Shown: positions 46,125-57,214, counted from the stretch's first letter. The stretch: DNA of 64,000 nt from Vandiemenella viatica (GCA_031002005.1 JARYHS010009186.1:251997199-252061198); one strand, 5' to 3'. Program-made: numbers and translations. The notes: generated from the sequence alone by a model not told the origin.

Positions 46125-46203
46125 TAGTTCTACGCCTCGTCGACATCGAGGTCATTAGAGGCGTGAAACGACGGGGACTAAGGAACGGGACATGGCCTTA
46201 TGA
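46125..46203 (-). repeat. SINE-1 tail fragment
   Basis: The complement reads CTAATGACCTCGATGTCGAC, then GAGGCGTAGAAC and a T/A-rich end. It is cut off in the body just after GGCCATG. Confidence 0.65.
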
Positions 46204-46939
46204 AAATATAATTAAAAAAGTAAATAGTCCATGCCATGTGGCTATATCATTAAAAAAAATAGCGAGATCGAATTAGTCTATGTAATAAGTTCTCAGTTTA
46301 CTTTTAATTCCACCACACTTTTTACTGGACTGACTTATGGAATTTTCATCGGGACTTCGTTTTGAAAGTTAAATAATACGGTCGCCTCACTTGCAATGTT
46401 AGAATCAATTCAATTGAATTTTATCACCAGGTAAAGATGACAATGTTGCCTAACCACTAACCGATATTTGTTCAATAATTAATTTTACGTTGTTAAACAA
46501 GGACAAGAGGTTTCTAAAGATAATAGGTTCTATAAAGTGAGATCTAACTAGACCACACCATGAGTCTGTTACATATATTATTATCTGGCGCTCCACACAC
46601 ACATTCACTGTTCTTCTCCTAACACGACGACCTCTGTTTTCTTTAACTCTGAGCGCACGCCCGAAATGGTAATACGGTCACGAATTCGGCGAATTTGTGT
46701 CGACAAATTATTCACGTATAATTCCCGCACACGCCTACGTGAATAGTTTCCCGCAATAAGCTTGCGTTCCGCGATACACTACAACAACGACTGTCGCGGC
46801 AGATTGCGATTATCCTTATACTACTTGCATCGATCTTTTAAGATCGATACAGCTATCACAGTTCAGTTGCTTAAACTTCTGCGGTATTAATTTTACATTT
46901 ATAAAATACAGGAGAGCCTTTGTATATTGTAATTCGACA
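46204..46939. other. Anonymous DNA
   Basis: No feature recognised. A CpG-rich stretch lies at about 46650-46830. Confidence 0.4.
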
Positions 46940-47085
46940 GCCATTTGAAGGAACCACCACGGCATTCATCTGGAGTTATTTAGGAAAACATGAGAAACCC
47001 TAATCTGGATGGCCGCACGGGGATTCGGATCCGCGTCCTCCCGGATGAGAGGCCAGAGCGTTACCACTCACCCAACACGCTCGGT
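46940..47085 (-). repeat. SINE-1 copy lacking its tail
   Basis: The complement shows head ACCGAGCGTGTTGGGTGAGT, a B-box region GATCCGAATCCCCG, and the body as far as CCTTCAAATGG. The 74 aa frame over it is not a gene. Confidence 0.75.
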
Positions 47086-48261
47086 AATGATTCAAAGTCA
47101 TATACCGACATCGGTCGAATCATGGGTTTCGCAACCTGTGTATCCCTACAATAGTTACAGTAGGTCTTACTCTTATTGGTTGACAACCGAGAAGACAGAA
47201 AAGGGCACGGAGTGCAGAATCTGGATTATTTAGAAGAACTTCTCGTTCCATGACAAGATGTCAGCGCGCAAGAAGCTCGCATGCATTAACCAAGGAGGAC
47301 GCTGTGAGGCCATTTACTCTGAATGGTGCGAACTATTCCTGGGGATACTTCTAAACTGTGAGACATTGAGCTTGTCTCGTACCATAGGGAGAAAGACCAT
47401 AAGATAACAATGTTTCTGAATTTAATTGCGACTTAAATGAGAAATCGTAGGTTACGGGCAAAGCTAACTGAATTGATCAGTAATTAGTGACTTACGTAAT
47501 CCATTGACATCTTGGTTAGTGTTATATTGAACTTCATGTACAATGAGGCGATAATTTTAGGTGATTGCTGCTATTTAGTAGACCCATATAATCTTAATTT
47601 CCTTGAAAGAGTAAAGCGATATCAACCATTTTTTGCCTTTCTTAAATTCAGAACAGGAGGACCAACGACACTTTACCAAAAGTTTCGCTGTAACACACCT
47701 AGAAGCAGCAATCAGGATTTGTACCGGTTGGGAATCTCGACGATTGTGTATGTGTTTATTTTTTATTTATTTATTTTTTTTTTATTTTTTTTTTTTGTAA
47801 AATGTGTAAAACTTTGGCTCAAATTACATTTTTACCTTACGACCTACCCTAATGACAATACAGATTAATAGATAACTATATCAAACATTCGTTACATCTA
47901 ATACAATTTTTCTCTTTTTCCAATTTTTGTGCACTGCATTGCGAATGTTGTTGAAAATTAATGAATGCTCGAAAGTAACAAAGAAACGAATTAGTCTTGG
48001 AATATCAACTAAACTATTGATTACTACAAAGAATAGATTGGATACATAATGCAGATGACCCTTACAGAAAAGTTAAATGTTGGATGATTACAGTTTTAAA
48101 GTCAGTAATGGTAGGAATAAATGTTGGAACGAAATGAAGAAATTACAGAAGCAGATTAAAAAATTGCTGTAGGACAGTATTAAAATTATATTAGTAGCGT
48201 TACGAAGACGGAATAAATACTGCGAACCAGGAGAAGATTCCAGAATTTTTTCCACATCTTT
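47086..48261. other. Anonymous DNA
   Basis: Includes a T-rich low-complexity stretch at about 47757-47798. The 118 aa frame at 47512-47868 runs into this stretch and is not credible. Confidence 0.5.
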
Positions 48262-48497
48262 TTTAGTCATGGCTTTATGCCTCGTCAACGTCGAGGTCAT
48301 TAGAGACAGTATGGTACTGGGGACAAGTAACTGGAAGGAATTCGACCATGGCCTTTTGAAAGAAGCATCCCAGCATTCGCCTGGAGTGATTTGGGGAAAC
48401 CATGGAAAACCCAAATCTGATTGTCGGGACGTGGATTCGAGCGGGCGTCTTCCCGAATGAGAGGCCAGAGCGTTAACCGTTACACCACCGCGCTCGG
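48262..48497 (-). repeat. SINE-1 copy, tail type A
   Basis: Full-length minus-strand copy: head complement ACCGAGCGCGGTGGTGTAAC, body, and tail complement TCTAATGACCTCGACGTTGA, GGCATAAAGCCATGAC. Confidence 0.85.
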
Positions 48498-48639
48498 TCC
48501 CGTATTCTCTGACAATGCGAAATTTAATGATGTCACCAGACAGTAAACAGTTATGCTGAGATTAAAGCACAGTTCTGAAAATATGAGTTCACATGCTACA
48601 AGAAAAAAATATTATTGTGTACATTCCTACTGAGTCCTG

Positions 48640-48900
48640 CGCGTCGTTCGTGGTGTTTGTTGTGCACGGGGAGTGTATTTTCGCTGGCTGTGTGTTGGTG
48701 TGACGTAGGGAGGAAGGGCGCAGCTGTTTCACCGGCAGCCGCCAGCAAAGGCGGCAGCGTTGCGCGGGCTGCCTGCCGTGTCAGGCGCACAACACGTCAC
48801 TGTTTGAGCGGCAAGCGGCGAGACAGCAAGCGGCCCCCGCTCAGACAAAGCGACACTGCTGCCTGCCCTGAGCGGAAAAGCTCTCGCATCGAAAACACTC
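48640..48900. other. CpG-rich block
   Basis: Strong local G+C and CG enrichment (for example GGCGGCAGCGTTGCGCGG). The 130 aa plus frame (48615-49007) and minus frames exist because stops are rare here. No protein family recognised. It is a candidate host promoter or 5' exon, unproven. Confidence 0.35.
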
Positions 48901-50349
48901 AACACAAAGGCCTTCATTTTTTATTCTCCTTTTACCAGAAATGTGGTTTTAACAGATCGCAATGTTCGATGTTGGCTCGGTATTCATCATTCCACAATAT
49001 CGTCTAACATTAAAACCATCTCAAATGTGTTCATAAACCTACTTAATTTTATTGTTACTTGCTAAAGAAATATATAAAAAAAATAAAGAAAATACACATA
49101 CATTTTAATGTCCCAAAAACTGAATATAATTAGCTGTCTTCCATTGAGCTTAGTATCAGTAACAATAAAAAATACTTAATATTTCTCATGCTCACTCAAA
49201 TATATGTTTACCAGCAGAGAACACTGTCTTTAATTTTTCTTTGCCGACAATATGTATGAGCATAAAACGATTTTATCTTAATATTTGATTAAATTGATGA
49301 ACCCTGGATTCTCCGCCCGTTGCAAGATGATTTTCATCTCTTCAGAGAATTTTGCTTCATTGTACCTCTATAGACAGATCTCCTCGCACCCTCAAGTCAC
49401 GCAGAAACCGATACTCCAGATTGTTGTGGACGACGCTTTGCACAATTAACGTTTAATATGTGAGCAGTATTGATGGTAGAAATTCGTGTATTTTATTGTA
49501 TGGCTGATCTGAATAAGGTTCATCAACACGACTGGTTTGGAATTGGTGAAATCTTTCTATCATACAACTTCCATGAAATATATTTTAAAAAATTGTTGCT
49601 TTCGCCGAAATTTTGAATAAACGACAGTTACAATTTGAGTTAGCTTCACTGAATCACCACCTGATAAGTTTTATCAACGTATATGACCACATCTAATGGC
49701 AGTATTTATTTAGAAATAACACCAGAAGCAGAAACAGAAAGCATAAAACATATATATATATATATTAATATATTATATATATAAATGTATTAGGGAAGAT
49801 CCTTTCAGTATTACAAAAGTAGATGGGAGGCACAAAGTATGTGTCTATGAAGTACTTACGAATAGAAGCTTCTTTATTTCATGATCTCTCCGAGGATAAA
49901 TAGGGAGGAAGTTGCTTGCTCACAAGTCTTCTGTGAAGTTCTACTGTGTTTATGGAGTCATGATTCAAAATTAACTCTCTGCTCGCATTGTTCCGTTCTA
50001 AGATTCTTCCTCAGTAGCTCTCGTCGGTGACTGGATTTCTGATTGGTGGAGCAGTAACACAATACTTGAGTTAATGACACATATCGGTTACTTTCTGCAT
50101 GTTTAAGACTTTTCTAGCCTTTAACAATATCGTCGCCCTCAGCACATAACGAGTAAATAAATTTCTTCCCAGATTTCATCAGATAACTGTCTTGAATCAT
50201 TTTTAAATCTCACGGACAAGACTTTAAGCGGTTCCAAAAATAGTGATTATAATATTATTAGAAGAGTTCGCAGAAACACTGTAGTTTTCAAGAATTAATC
50301 CATCGATAAGAAGTAAGTGCAGATCTCAAACAACTGGAGTTTGGCCTTC
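48901..50349. other. Anonymous DNA with a (TA)n run
   Basis: An interrupted (TA)n microsatellite lies at about 49749-49783. No gene recognised. Confidence 0.5.
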
Positions 50350-50360
50350 ATGAGATATCA

Positions 50361-50602
50361 CCGAGCGTGGTGGTGTAACGGTTAGCGTTCTGCCCTCGCA
50401 TTCGGGAGGACGGCGGTTCGAATCCCCGTCCGGGCATTCAGATTTGGGTTTTCCATGGTTTCCCCAAATCACTCCAGGCGAATGCCGGGATGCTTCCTTC
50501 AAAAAGGCCATGGCCGAATTCCTTCCCGTTCCCTTGTCCCGAGTCCCATCCCACCTCTAATGACCTCGACGTTGACGAGGTGTAAAGCCATAGTAAAAAA
50601 AA
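50361..50602 (+). repeat. SINE-1 copy, complete, tail type A, with target duplication
   Basis: The cleanest copy here: head CCGAGCGTGGTGGTGTAACG, GTTAGCGTTCTG, B-box GGTTCGAATCC, GTCCGGGC, full body, tail TAATGACCTCGACGTTGACG, AGGTGTAAAGCCATAG and A9. It is flanked by ATGAGATAT at 50350-50358 and 50603-50611. Confidence 0.93.
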
Positions 50603-50611
50603 ATGAGATAT

Positions 50612-51452
50612 TGTTTGCACTGAACAATTTACTTATTTGACTGGTATGTTCCTGATAATCCTTCTTCCCGTAAAAGAGTTAACTAGCTATTAGTTAAATA
50701 AAAAAAAATTTTTTTTCTTAAACGTTGCGTACATTTATCTGTAATAAGTATTGCTTTGCTCTTGTACTATCCGTTAACTTAAGATCTCTATATTGCAGCA
50801 GTTTCTTAAGGATATTTCTCAAGGATACTCAGGAAATTTGCAATTACTTACTACAGTGTCCGAACGAATTCTGGGCGATATAAATTTACGACGTTCATTA
50901 CAGATAGTCCTGAATGTAAACCGAATATAGAGACAATTAATAATTCATAATATTGAGCTAGTAATATGTATATTTTTCAATGTTTGTGCATGAAAGTATA
51001 CATATATAAATAGTTATCTGTGTGTTCGAGAAACCACTGAAAACTGCAGTCTGGATGGCCTAAAGCAGAATCGAACTCTATTTTCGAATGATAAGTTGTC
51101 GCCAAGTCCCCAGAATCGATTATTTGGATGCGAGTGTTGCAATTTTCTCATCTAAAACAGCAACGATTGCTATAAACTGAAAAATTTTGATGTATCCTTA
51201 ATACAGATAATCTCGAGATCTAATATGCGTCTATGTGGCTAAGTACAAGTCTGTATGTCTGTCTGTATGTATATGTAAATTGTATATACATAGTTTTATA
51301 AGTGTTAGTAATATTTTCAGTTTAGTCTTACATTCTGTTCTATATCTGCAAGTAAAATTCTATTGATTTGTGAGACTAGTAGTAAATTGTATATTTATTG
51401 TATGTTTACTGTGTATTTATTGTATATTGAAAATTAAACTTATACTCTGATT
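50612..51452. other. Anonymous AT-rich DNA
   Basis: Contains one possible degenerate SINE piece (51028-51115) and TATGT-rich stretches near 51240-51300. Confidence 0.45.
51028..51115 (-). repeat. Possible degenerate SINE-1 fragment
   Basis: GAAACCACTGAAAACTGCAG, TCTGGATGGCC and AATCGAACTCTA follow the order of the complemented SINE-1 head and body, but with many mismatches. Confidence 0.3.
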
Positions 51453-52758
51453 TCAGAGGTGAGTATAGAATGGCTATTATTGGTGGGGATTTAATTTTAC
51501 CAGACGTAAACTGGTTAGGGGAACAGAAAATTGTACATACATTAATAAGGAAAGGAGTGTTTACACAAGTCGTAGAGCAAAACACGAGTAAACATGTTGG
51601 ATATCTTCCTTTTAAAGCCAGATGATAACCTTGTGGGGTGTCAAGTAACTGAAGGAATAAGTGACCACGAAGTAGGTCTGATGAATATTAGAGGATCCAG
51701 TAAACCAGTAGCCAAAATGGAAGGAGGAAATAGGTACAATTATAAAAAGATATAAAATTTGAACTTGAAGAAATATTTCTGGGAAAGTTTCAGCAAATGG
51801 AAGGATGTCACAAGTACAGTAGATTCAAGGTTGGAAGAATTCAAGGAGATGATAAGAAAGGAGAAAGAAATATTTAATCCAAATATAAATAAAGAGATGT
51901 ACAGATTCTATGTAGTATAATAGGGTGGTGAGGAGGTTAAAGAGGTTGGTAATAAAAGAACATAACGGAGTTAAGAGACAGCAGGGTAGTAGAGAATATT
52001 TGAAACAACTAAACAAGGACTTAATAACAGCAAAGAAGGTGGCTAAAGGTGGGTTTATGAAGATTATTGTCGGTGTAGGGGGACCTTTGAATGATACATC
52101 TTGAAATTTCTATGGCTATATCAGGAAACTGAGGGGAAGGGAGGAGTTGAGACAATGATAGATAAGGATTGAGAAGAAAATACTGCGGATTTGAAAAAAA
52201 GAGATTTTGAGAGATTGGTTTGGTGAGACCATTAGGGACAATGAATCAGAAACGGGTGGGTCCAAATCGGAGAACGAGGCTAACAACACAATTAGAAATT
52301 AGCAGACCAAAAAACTTGAAATTAGTCCTGAGGATATCATGAAGGAGCTAAGAAAGCTGAAAAAACATAAAGGGGCTGGAGTAGATAATATTATTACAGA
52401 TGTCTTAGATATAGCAAGATGTGACATTGTACCTTACCTTCTAATATTATTTAAATTAAGTGGTGATGAGTCATGGATAGATATTGGTGTGACAATTAAA
52501 AGTAATGCATGGAAGGGAAAAGATGACTGTGACCACAAGCTGGCTCTCGATTTCAGGGACTAAGGTGTGGGAAGATTTTCTTTCGTAGGTGAGGGGGATA
52601 GGGTTTGGAATACGTTACCAAGAGAATTGATAAATAATTTACCAAAAACGGTGAAACAATTTAAAGTTAAATTTTGTACAGAAAAGAGTAGGTTGAAACA
52701 AAATCCGCTCGGATGGTGTCGAGGCGCTTACAGTCAGCTTGCGACAACTACAAGATAC

Positions 52759-52789
52759 CTGATGAAGACAGCAGAGTCAGCTGTCGAAA
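52759..52789 (+). other. Hammerhead-ribozyme-like core 1
   Basis: CTGATGA (52759-52765), stem GACAGC/GCTGTC around a 7 nt loop, then GAAA (52786-52789). This is the conserved core order of a hammerhead. An upstream GGTGTC could supply stem III and the cleavage triplet with several wobble pairs, but stem I pairs poorly. Activity is unproven. Confidence 0.35.
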
Positions 52790-52927
52790 CGTCGTGTTTT
52801 TACACCACCATCCGGCTGGACACGCGAGAAGATTTTGTAATGAATGAATGCAATTTTTCTCGGCGTTGTTTATTTATAAATGTTTCTCGGGAAACAAACC
52901 GAGTAATATTATTATTTATGCACAATA

Positions 52928-52961
52928 TTTCGGCGACAATATTCTCCGTTGCCATCTTCAG
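52928..52961 (-). other. Hammerhead-ribozyme-like core 2 (left arm)
   Basis: On the minus strand: CTGAAGA, stem GGCAAC/GTCGCC with one mismatch, then GAAA. It is the inverted partner of core 3, changed at one stem position. Confidence 0.3.
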
Positions 52962-53254
52962 ATGCAGTTGTCTGCCTTGAAGTCTGCCTTGAGCGTGTTG
53001 TTTGAAAACTGTCATGGCAACGAAATTTGAATTTCGCCTCGCGTCTGATTTGGTTAACAGAGATTGTGGGTTCCAGATAAGTGATGCATGGATTCCTGTT
53101 ATGGAGGCTGCTCGTCACCAACGGTCTGCTTTTTGTGTTCCGCGGGCGTCTAATGACGTCTGAGATGCTGCAAGGCAACATAACAACGTCTATCGTTGCC
53201 ATGACAGTTTTCAGAAAACACGCTCAAGGCAGACTTCAAGGCTTACAACTGCAC

Positions 53255-53288
53255 CTGAAGACGGCGACGGAGCATATTGTCGCCGAAA
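53255..53288 (+). other. Hammerhead-ribozyme-like core 3 (right arm)
   Basis: CTGAAGA (53255-53261), C, a perfect 6 bp stem GGCGAC/GTCGCC around a 10 nt loop, then GAAA (53285-53288). The flanking stems I and III are not clear. Confidence 0.35.
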
Positions 53289-53480
53289 TATTGTGCATAA
53301 ATAATAATATTACTCGGTTTGTTTCCCTAGAAACTTTAATTAAAAAAAAGAGAAGATTTTGTTTCATCGATACACTGAGAAAGTCTCTACTCGCACAAAA
53401 GTAGGTTGGTACAGGAAAGGGGAAAAGAGAGCGTGTAGATAAATTGCCACCGGAAAGTGCACTCCATCACAGTTAAATTG

Positions 53481-53919
53481 AATATGGGACCAGAATATAC
53501 ACTAAGGTAGGCTATGCTCTAAAAAGACACAAGGAATAAATAAATAGTAAATGTAATAACCTTAACTCTTGGACGGTTGTATTTCTAACAGTGTGTGGAC
53601 GTCAGGAAAGAGTTAGACAGCGAGGTATCGAAAACAGCAGCGCCGCGGATAAGCGAGTGCTGTACGGACACATCGAGGAGATGAGTTCGTGAAACATTTA
53701 GGCGGCCCGCCATTCTTCGGCAAGAAGACATAGCGGAGGTCTCACAAGGAATAAGGGAGCGCACGGACGGAGCGGCTGGTAAATAAATTAAAGCGCGGCA
53801 CGCAAGATGGAAGCAGGCTACGGCAGGAAAAAATAAATGTTGTCGGTAATGTTACTTTAGTATCGATTCCGCGACCAACTCGCAAGATTTGTAAAAGTCC
53901 CAGCACTGTAAAAATACAA
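53481..53919. other. Unassigned DNA with a CpG-rich block
   Basis: 53590-53830 is enriched in G+C and CG (GCGCCGCGGATAAGCGAGTG). No protein or repeat recognised. Confidence 0.4.
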
Positions 53920-54105
53920 CCGAGGGCGGTGGAAGAGCGGTAACGCTCTGACCTCGAATTCCATTCTCGCCATCCAGATTTCGGTTTTCAATGGTTTCCC
54001 GAAATCACTCCAGGCGAATGTCGGAATATTTGCTTCAATGTAATATGATGAAATTCCTTACCGTTCCTCGTCCCTGCTTCTTCCTCTCCTCTAATTGCCT
54101 ATACG
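53920..54105 (+). repeat. SINE-1 copy, diverged, partial head and lost tail
   Basis: CCGAGGGCGGTGGAAGAGCG, GTAACGCTCTG, then a deletion that removes the B-box, then the body (CAATGGTTTCCCGAAATCAC) to CTCTAATTGCCTATACG. Confidence 0.7.
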
Positions 54106-54876
54106 TAACTTAGAATCTGCAGTATACATTACGAGTCCACGTGACCGGGAGCAGGAGTAAGAACATCAAAACATATCCACCAAAGATATATGATACAATC
54201 TCAAATATAAGTAGTAATCTCCACCAAAGATAAATACTCTAGTAAGCTAAAAAATGCCTAACAATATTGTCAAAGTGTTGTTTCTTGTGATAATACACAT
54301 TGTTTTCTCCCAGACATCGCTGCTAAAGGGAGAACCATACGAATTCACTTATGTATTGTCCTCGGCTGCAACCATATTTCTGTTTTTGGTGCCATAGAAT
54401 ATGTACAGACTCTAATTTTTCATGCTATAATTGATACCACATTAATTTATAGAGTATATACTTTAACTTCAGAAACTATATATACATATATATATATATA
54501 TAATGGTTATTTTTAATTATTTTTCTTTTGATTTTGGAGCACCAAATTGAATACATTACATTGTTGACGTTAAATGTTGTTAAATTAAAGATAATAATTA
54601 AAACCATGCGGCCATGTGAAAATTATTTAGGCTCTTTCCTGATTCATTTATGTATATCCACTTATGTATGTCGACTAATTACATACTTAGCAAAAAAATG
54701 TTAGTAACTTAATAATCTCAGCAAAAAATTGATTTTCGTGACAACTGATTTTCGATTTTTCCTTGTGGATTCTACTAATATTTATGTTGACATTTTGTTC
54801 TTCATATTGGTTTGGCTACTTTTCACATTGCTTTAAAAAATGTCGCTATTTATTTCTGAAATTTCATGAAACGTAG
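54106..54876. other. Anonymous AT-rich DNA
   Basis: A (TA)n run lies at about 54479-54502. No gene recognised. Confidence 0.5.
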
Positions 54877-55122
54877 TTTTTTTTTTACTTATGGCTTTAC
54901 ACCTCGTCGACGGCAAACTACGTCAGAAGCGGGATGGGACTGGGGACAAGGAACGGGAAGCAATTCGGCCATGACCTTTTTGAAGGAAGAATCCCGGCAT
55001 TCGCCTGGAGTGATTTGTGGAAACCATGGAAAACCCAAATCTGGATGCCCGGACGGGGATTCGAACCCGCGTCCTCCAAAATGCGAGACCAGAACTTTAA
55101 CCGTTCACCCAACACGCTCGGT
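54877..55122 (-). repeat. SINE-1 copy, tail type A
   Basis: Full-length minus-strand copy: head complement ACCGAGCGTGTTGGGTGAAC, B-box region GGGTTCGAATCCCC, tail complement ending GAGGTGTAAAGCCATAAG plus A-run. The 66-99 aa frames across it are not genes. Confidence 0.88.
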
Positions 55123-55784
55123 AGCATGTTTTAAATTCCTTCCAAAACATAGTTACGAAAACTGATGTGAATTATTAATACCTAATTACATCCTGAGTAT
55201 CCTCTTAATATTTTAATAACCAAATGAATAATAATATTACTGCAGGCTGGATGCTACACTATACACTGACCTAAATGTACAAAATAAAAGAAACGAGACC
55301 TGACGACAGTCGTTGTTTACCTTACCGCTCTTACGTTAACATACTTACCACTTACCGCGGTCCCTCGCACCAACTATGAGACTTCAGAAAATGGTCACTC
55401 ACTAAGATTATTCTTAAACGATCGGCGCGATCTTTGATGCTGACTGGAAACGTATTTAGTGAATAGGCTATTGTAGGAACAATGCGGCCCTATCATGATA
55501 TCCTGGAAATTCGAGATTTTTGCCAGGTCTTTGAAATATTTGTGGCTTTTAAATAGTTCTGCTTATATAAGACAGAAGTTTTTCAATGCGTTGTATGTAA
55601 ATAAAATCTTCTTGGACTACCACCAGAGTAAAAAAGTCAACTGTTTCACAGAACAAAACATAAAGGATAGTGATGTAAGATCAAAATTTTTCACGGCGCT
55701 GTATATAAAATAAAACTCTTCTTTGGCCTTCAGCCGCATCAAAAACTGGAAGCCCGACAAGAGTTTGGTTATGCTTATAGCTTA
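55123..55784. other. Anonymous DNA
   Basis: Contains a loose internal repetition (AAGTTTTTCAATGCGTTGTA near 55577 and AAATTTTTCACGGCGCTGTA near 55683, each followed by AATAAAA and CTTCTT). No gene recognised. Confidence 0.4.
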
Positions 55785-56059
55785 CTAGCTGATACCCGTC
55801 ACTTAGTACACGTCGACTTAGAATTTCACTGCCGAAATCGGATATATAAAGCTGTTAGTAACGTAAGATTTGTCCAAAACAACACTGAGTCGGCATAATA
55901 TGACAGGATAGCCAACACTATATCATTCTACCGTCTAACCTCTATCATGAAGAGAATCAATTTCCAACATATTAAAAAAAGATAAAGAAAGACAAACGTA
56001 GGAGCGGCGATATGCAGGAAAAAGGGAGGGGGTGGGGTAACTGAGGGCAATTTTATTTT

Positions 56060-56176
56060 AACTTGGCGTTTTCTTCTTTCTTCAGCATCAGCACCAGATT
56101 CTTGCGTTCTAATAACTTTAGCTGCTCGTGCTCTTCTAGAGCTACACCTTAGGTCAGGTTTACGCCCGCAAGGCAT
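56060..56176 (-). pseudogene. Possible N-terminus of a Helitron Rep/helicase ORF
   Basis: From the ATG at 56176 the minus strand reads MPCGRKPDLRCSSRRARAAK, then ESGADAEERRKRQ. A basic MP-RR--L---TR-A stretch followed by E-A-EER--R resembles the opening found in many Helitron-encoded proteins. The frame then runs into low-complexity Pro/Phe. Only about 40 residues are informative, so this is a resemblance and not an identification. Confidence 0.35.
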
Positions 56177-56794
56177 GTCAGAAAAGAACACAAAATAAAC
56201 TGGTGCCACAAATTTTTAGACAGACACAAAGTAATAGTACAGTGCAGAACAAATCGACATCTGTACTAAATAATAAGTTTTGTCTAGAAACGAAATATAT
56301 TAACAAATTATACAGTAACATACTGTGCGAGAAGCACAGTTTGAGCAACCGACGTAACATTACAGACTAACACACTCATCCTTCTGTCTGTCACCATTCG
56401 ATAAATTCTCAAAACTTTATGACTAAAACTGTTATTCACACTGAAGAAAAAATCCTGTGCTCTTCCTACCGATACAAAGTATTTCCTTGTCAATTCAATC
56501 AATGTCGGTATAACCATTTACTGGACAAAACGTAACAAAAAGACAGAAACTTAATTTCGCATGTATAATATTATTACTGCAGATCACACACACACCGCGA
56601 CTGCGAGAGAAACAACGGCTGTGTGATCAATGTAGTGTAAAAAACAGCACACCTACAACATTGTTAGGATGTGTACGATTTATGAAGCATTGCACCCCTA
56701 AATTTGTGGTATCTACAGTTTAACATAGAATCTCAGAAACTGACAGTCCAGGCGTTGCCTGTGCGATCAAAAGCAATTCTTAAAAATCTTAGCC

Positions 56795-56865
56795 CCCCTC
56801 GGGATTTGAACCGGAGACTACAGTCCAAACATTAGCAACCAAGCGCGTTAATCACATCATGAGCG
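56795..56865 (-). repeat. tRNA-like module (SINE-2 type) inside copy B
   Basis: The complement has GATGTGATTAACGCGCTTGG as a diverged A-box side and GGTTCAAATCCC (56801-56812) as a B-box. It lies at the same place relative to the repeat start as in copy A. Confidence 0.55.
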
Positions 56866-57085
56866 TCTGTCTATCGTCGTTTCGGTAATTAATTTTCCAA
56901 AATTACATGACAATATGTACTATCTTTACAGAAAAAGTATCCTTTGTCCATCCTAATGCCAAATCGCATCTTCTCGTGTAATTTCATCACGATCGGATTA
57001 GCCGTTTAGCCCAATAAAGGTAACAAACATACAGACAGAGAGATAGACAGAGTTACTTTAGCATTTATAATATTAATATAGATAC

Positions 57086-57166
57086 CCGTTTACAGCCTTA
57101 TACAGCACGAGTTCCGTATCTAAATTTATAATATTCTGCCTGCGAACCACAGGTTGAGAAACACTG
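57086..57166 (-). repeat. hAT-type MITE terminus, truncated
   Basis: On the minus strand it begins CAGTGTTTCTCAACCTGTGG, a classical hAT MITE end. The rest is cut off by the Helitron-like repeat at 57082. Confidence 0.45.
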
Positions 57167-57214
57167 GTTTATAGGGTTAACTGGTTCTAGTTCTGGTGGC
57201 TGAAGAAATTTTCA

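Larger units (their letters stand above)
52696..53399. mobile_element. Foldback insertion with hammerhead-like cores
   Basis: Bounded by the 9 bp direct repeat AGTAGGTTG (52687-52695 and 53400-53408), with the host LINE resuming in register. Inverted arms of about 140 nt (52885-53022 and 53197-53340) flank a spacer of about 174 nt. The arms carry CGAAATATTGTGCATAAATA. Three CTGANGA-stem-GAAA cores are present (see separate entries). Penelope-like elements are known to carry hammerhead motifs in their terminal repeats and to insert in partial, inverted forms. That is my leading explanation, but no RT of that type is present here. Confidence 0.6.
51453..53480 (+). pseudogene. CR1-like LINE, family X, internally deleted and interrupted
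   Basis: The endonuclease end is visible: MAIIGGDLILPDVNWLG, then after a frameshift NMLDIFLLKPDDNLVG and ISDHEVG. A linker follows, then RT entry SPEDIMKELRKLKKHKGAGV and VPYLLILFKLS. At about 52462 the sequence jumps directly to the post-RT block GDESWIDIGVTIKSNAWKG, so the catalytic YxDD region has been deleted. The 3' part (RVWNTLPRELINNLPKTVKQ) is split by a 704 bp foldback at 52696-53399. It then resumes as GTAGGTTGGTACAGGAAAGG through to GAAAGTGCACTCCATCAC. The same 3' end occurs at 62268-62340. Confidence 0.85.
55785..57082 (-). mobile_element. Helitron-like repeat, copy B
   Basis: 1298 bp read on the minus strand. It starts TCTATATTAATATTATAAAT after an A and ends GACGGGTATCAGCTAG before a T. 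The order matches copy A: TCTGTCTGTATGTTTGTTAC, CCGATCGTGATGAAATT, a tRNA-like module (56795-56865), TTTTTGTTACGTTTTGTCCA, and ATTTATCGAATGGTGACAGA. It is longer than copy A because it also holds a segment at 55790-56290 with a short protein-like stretch (next entry). Confidence 0.62.
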
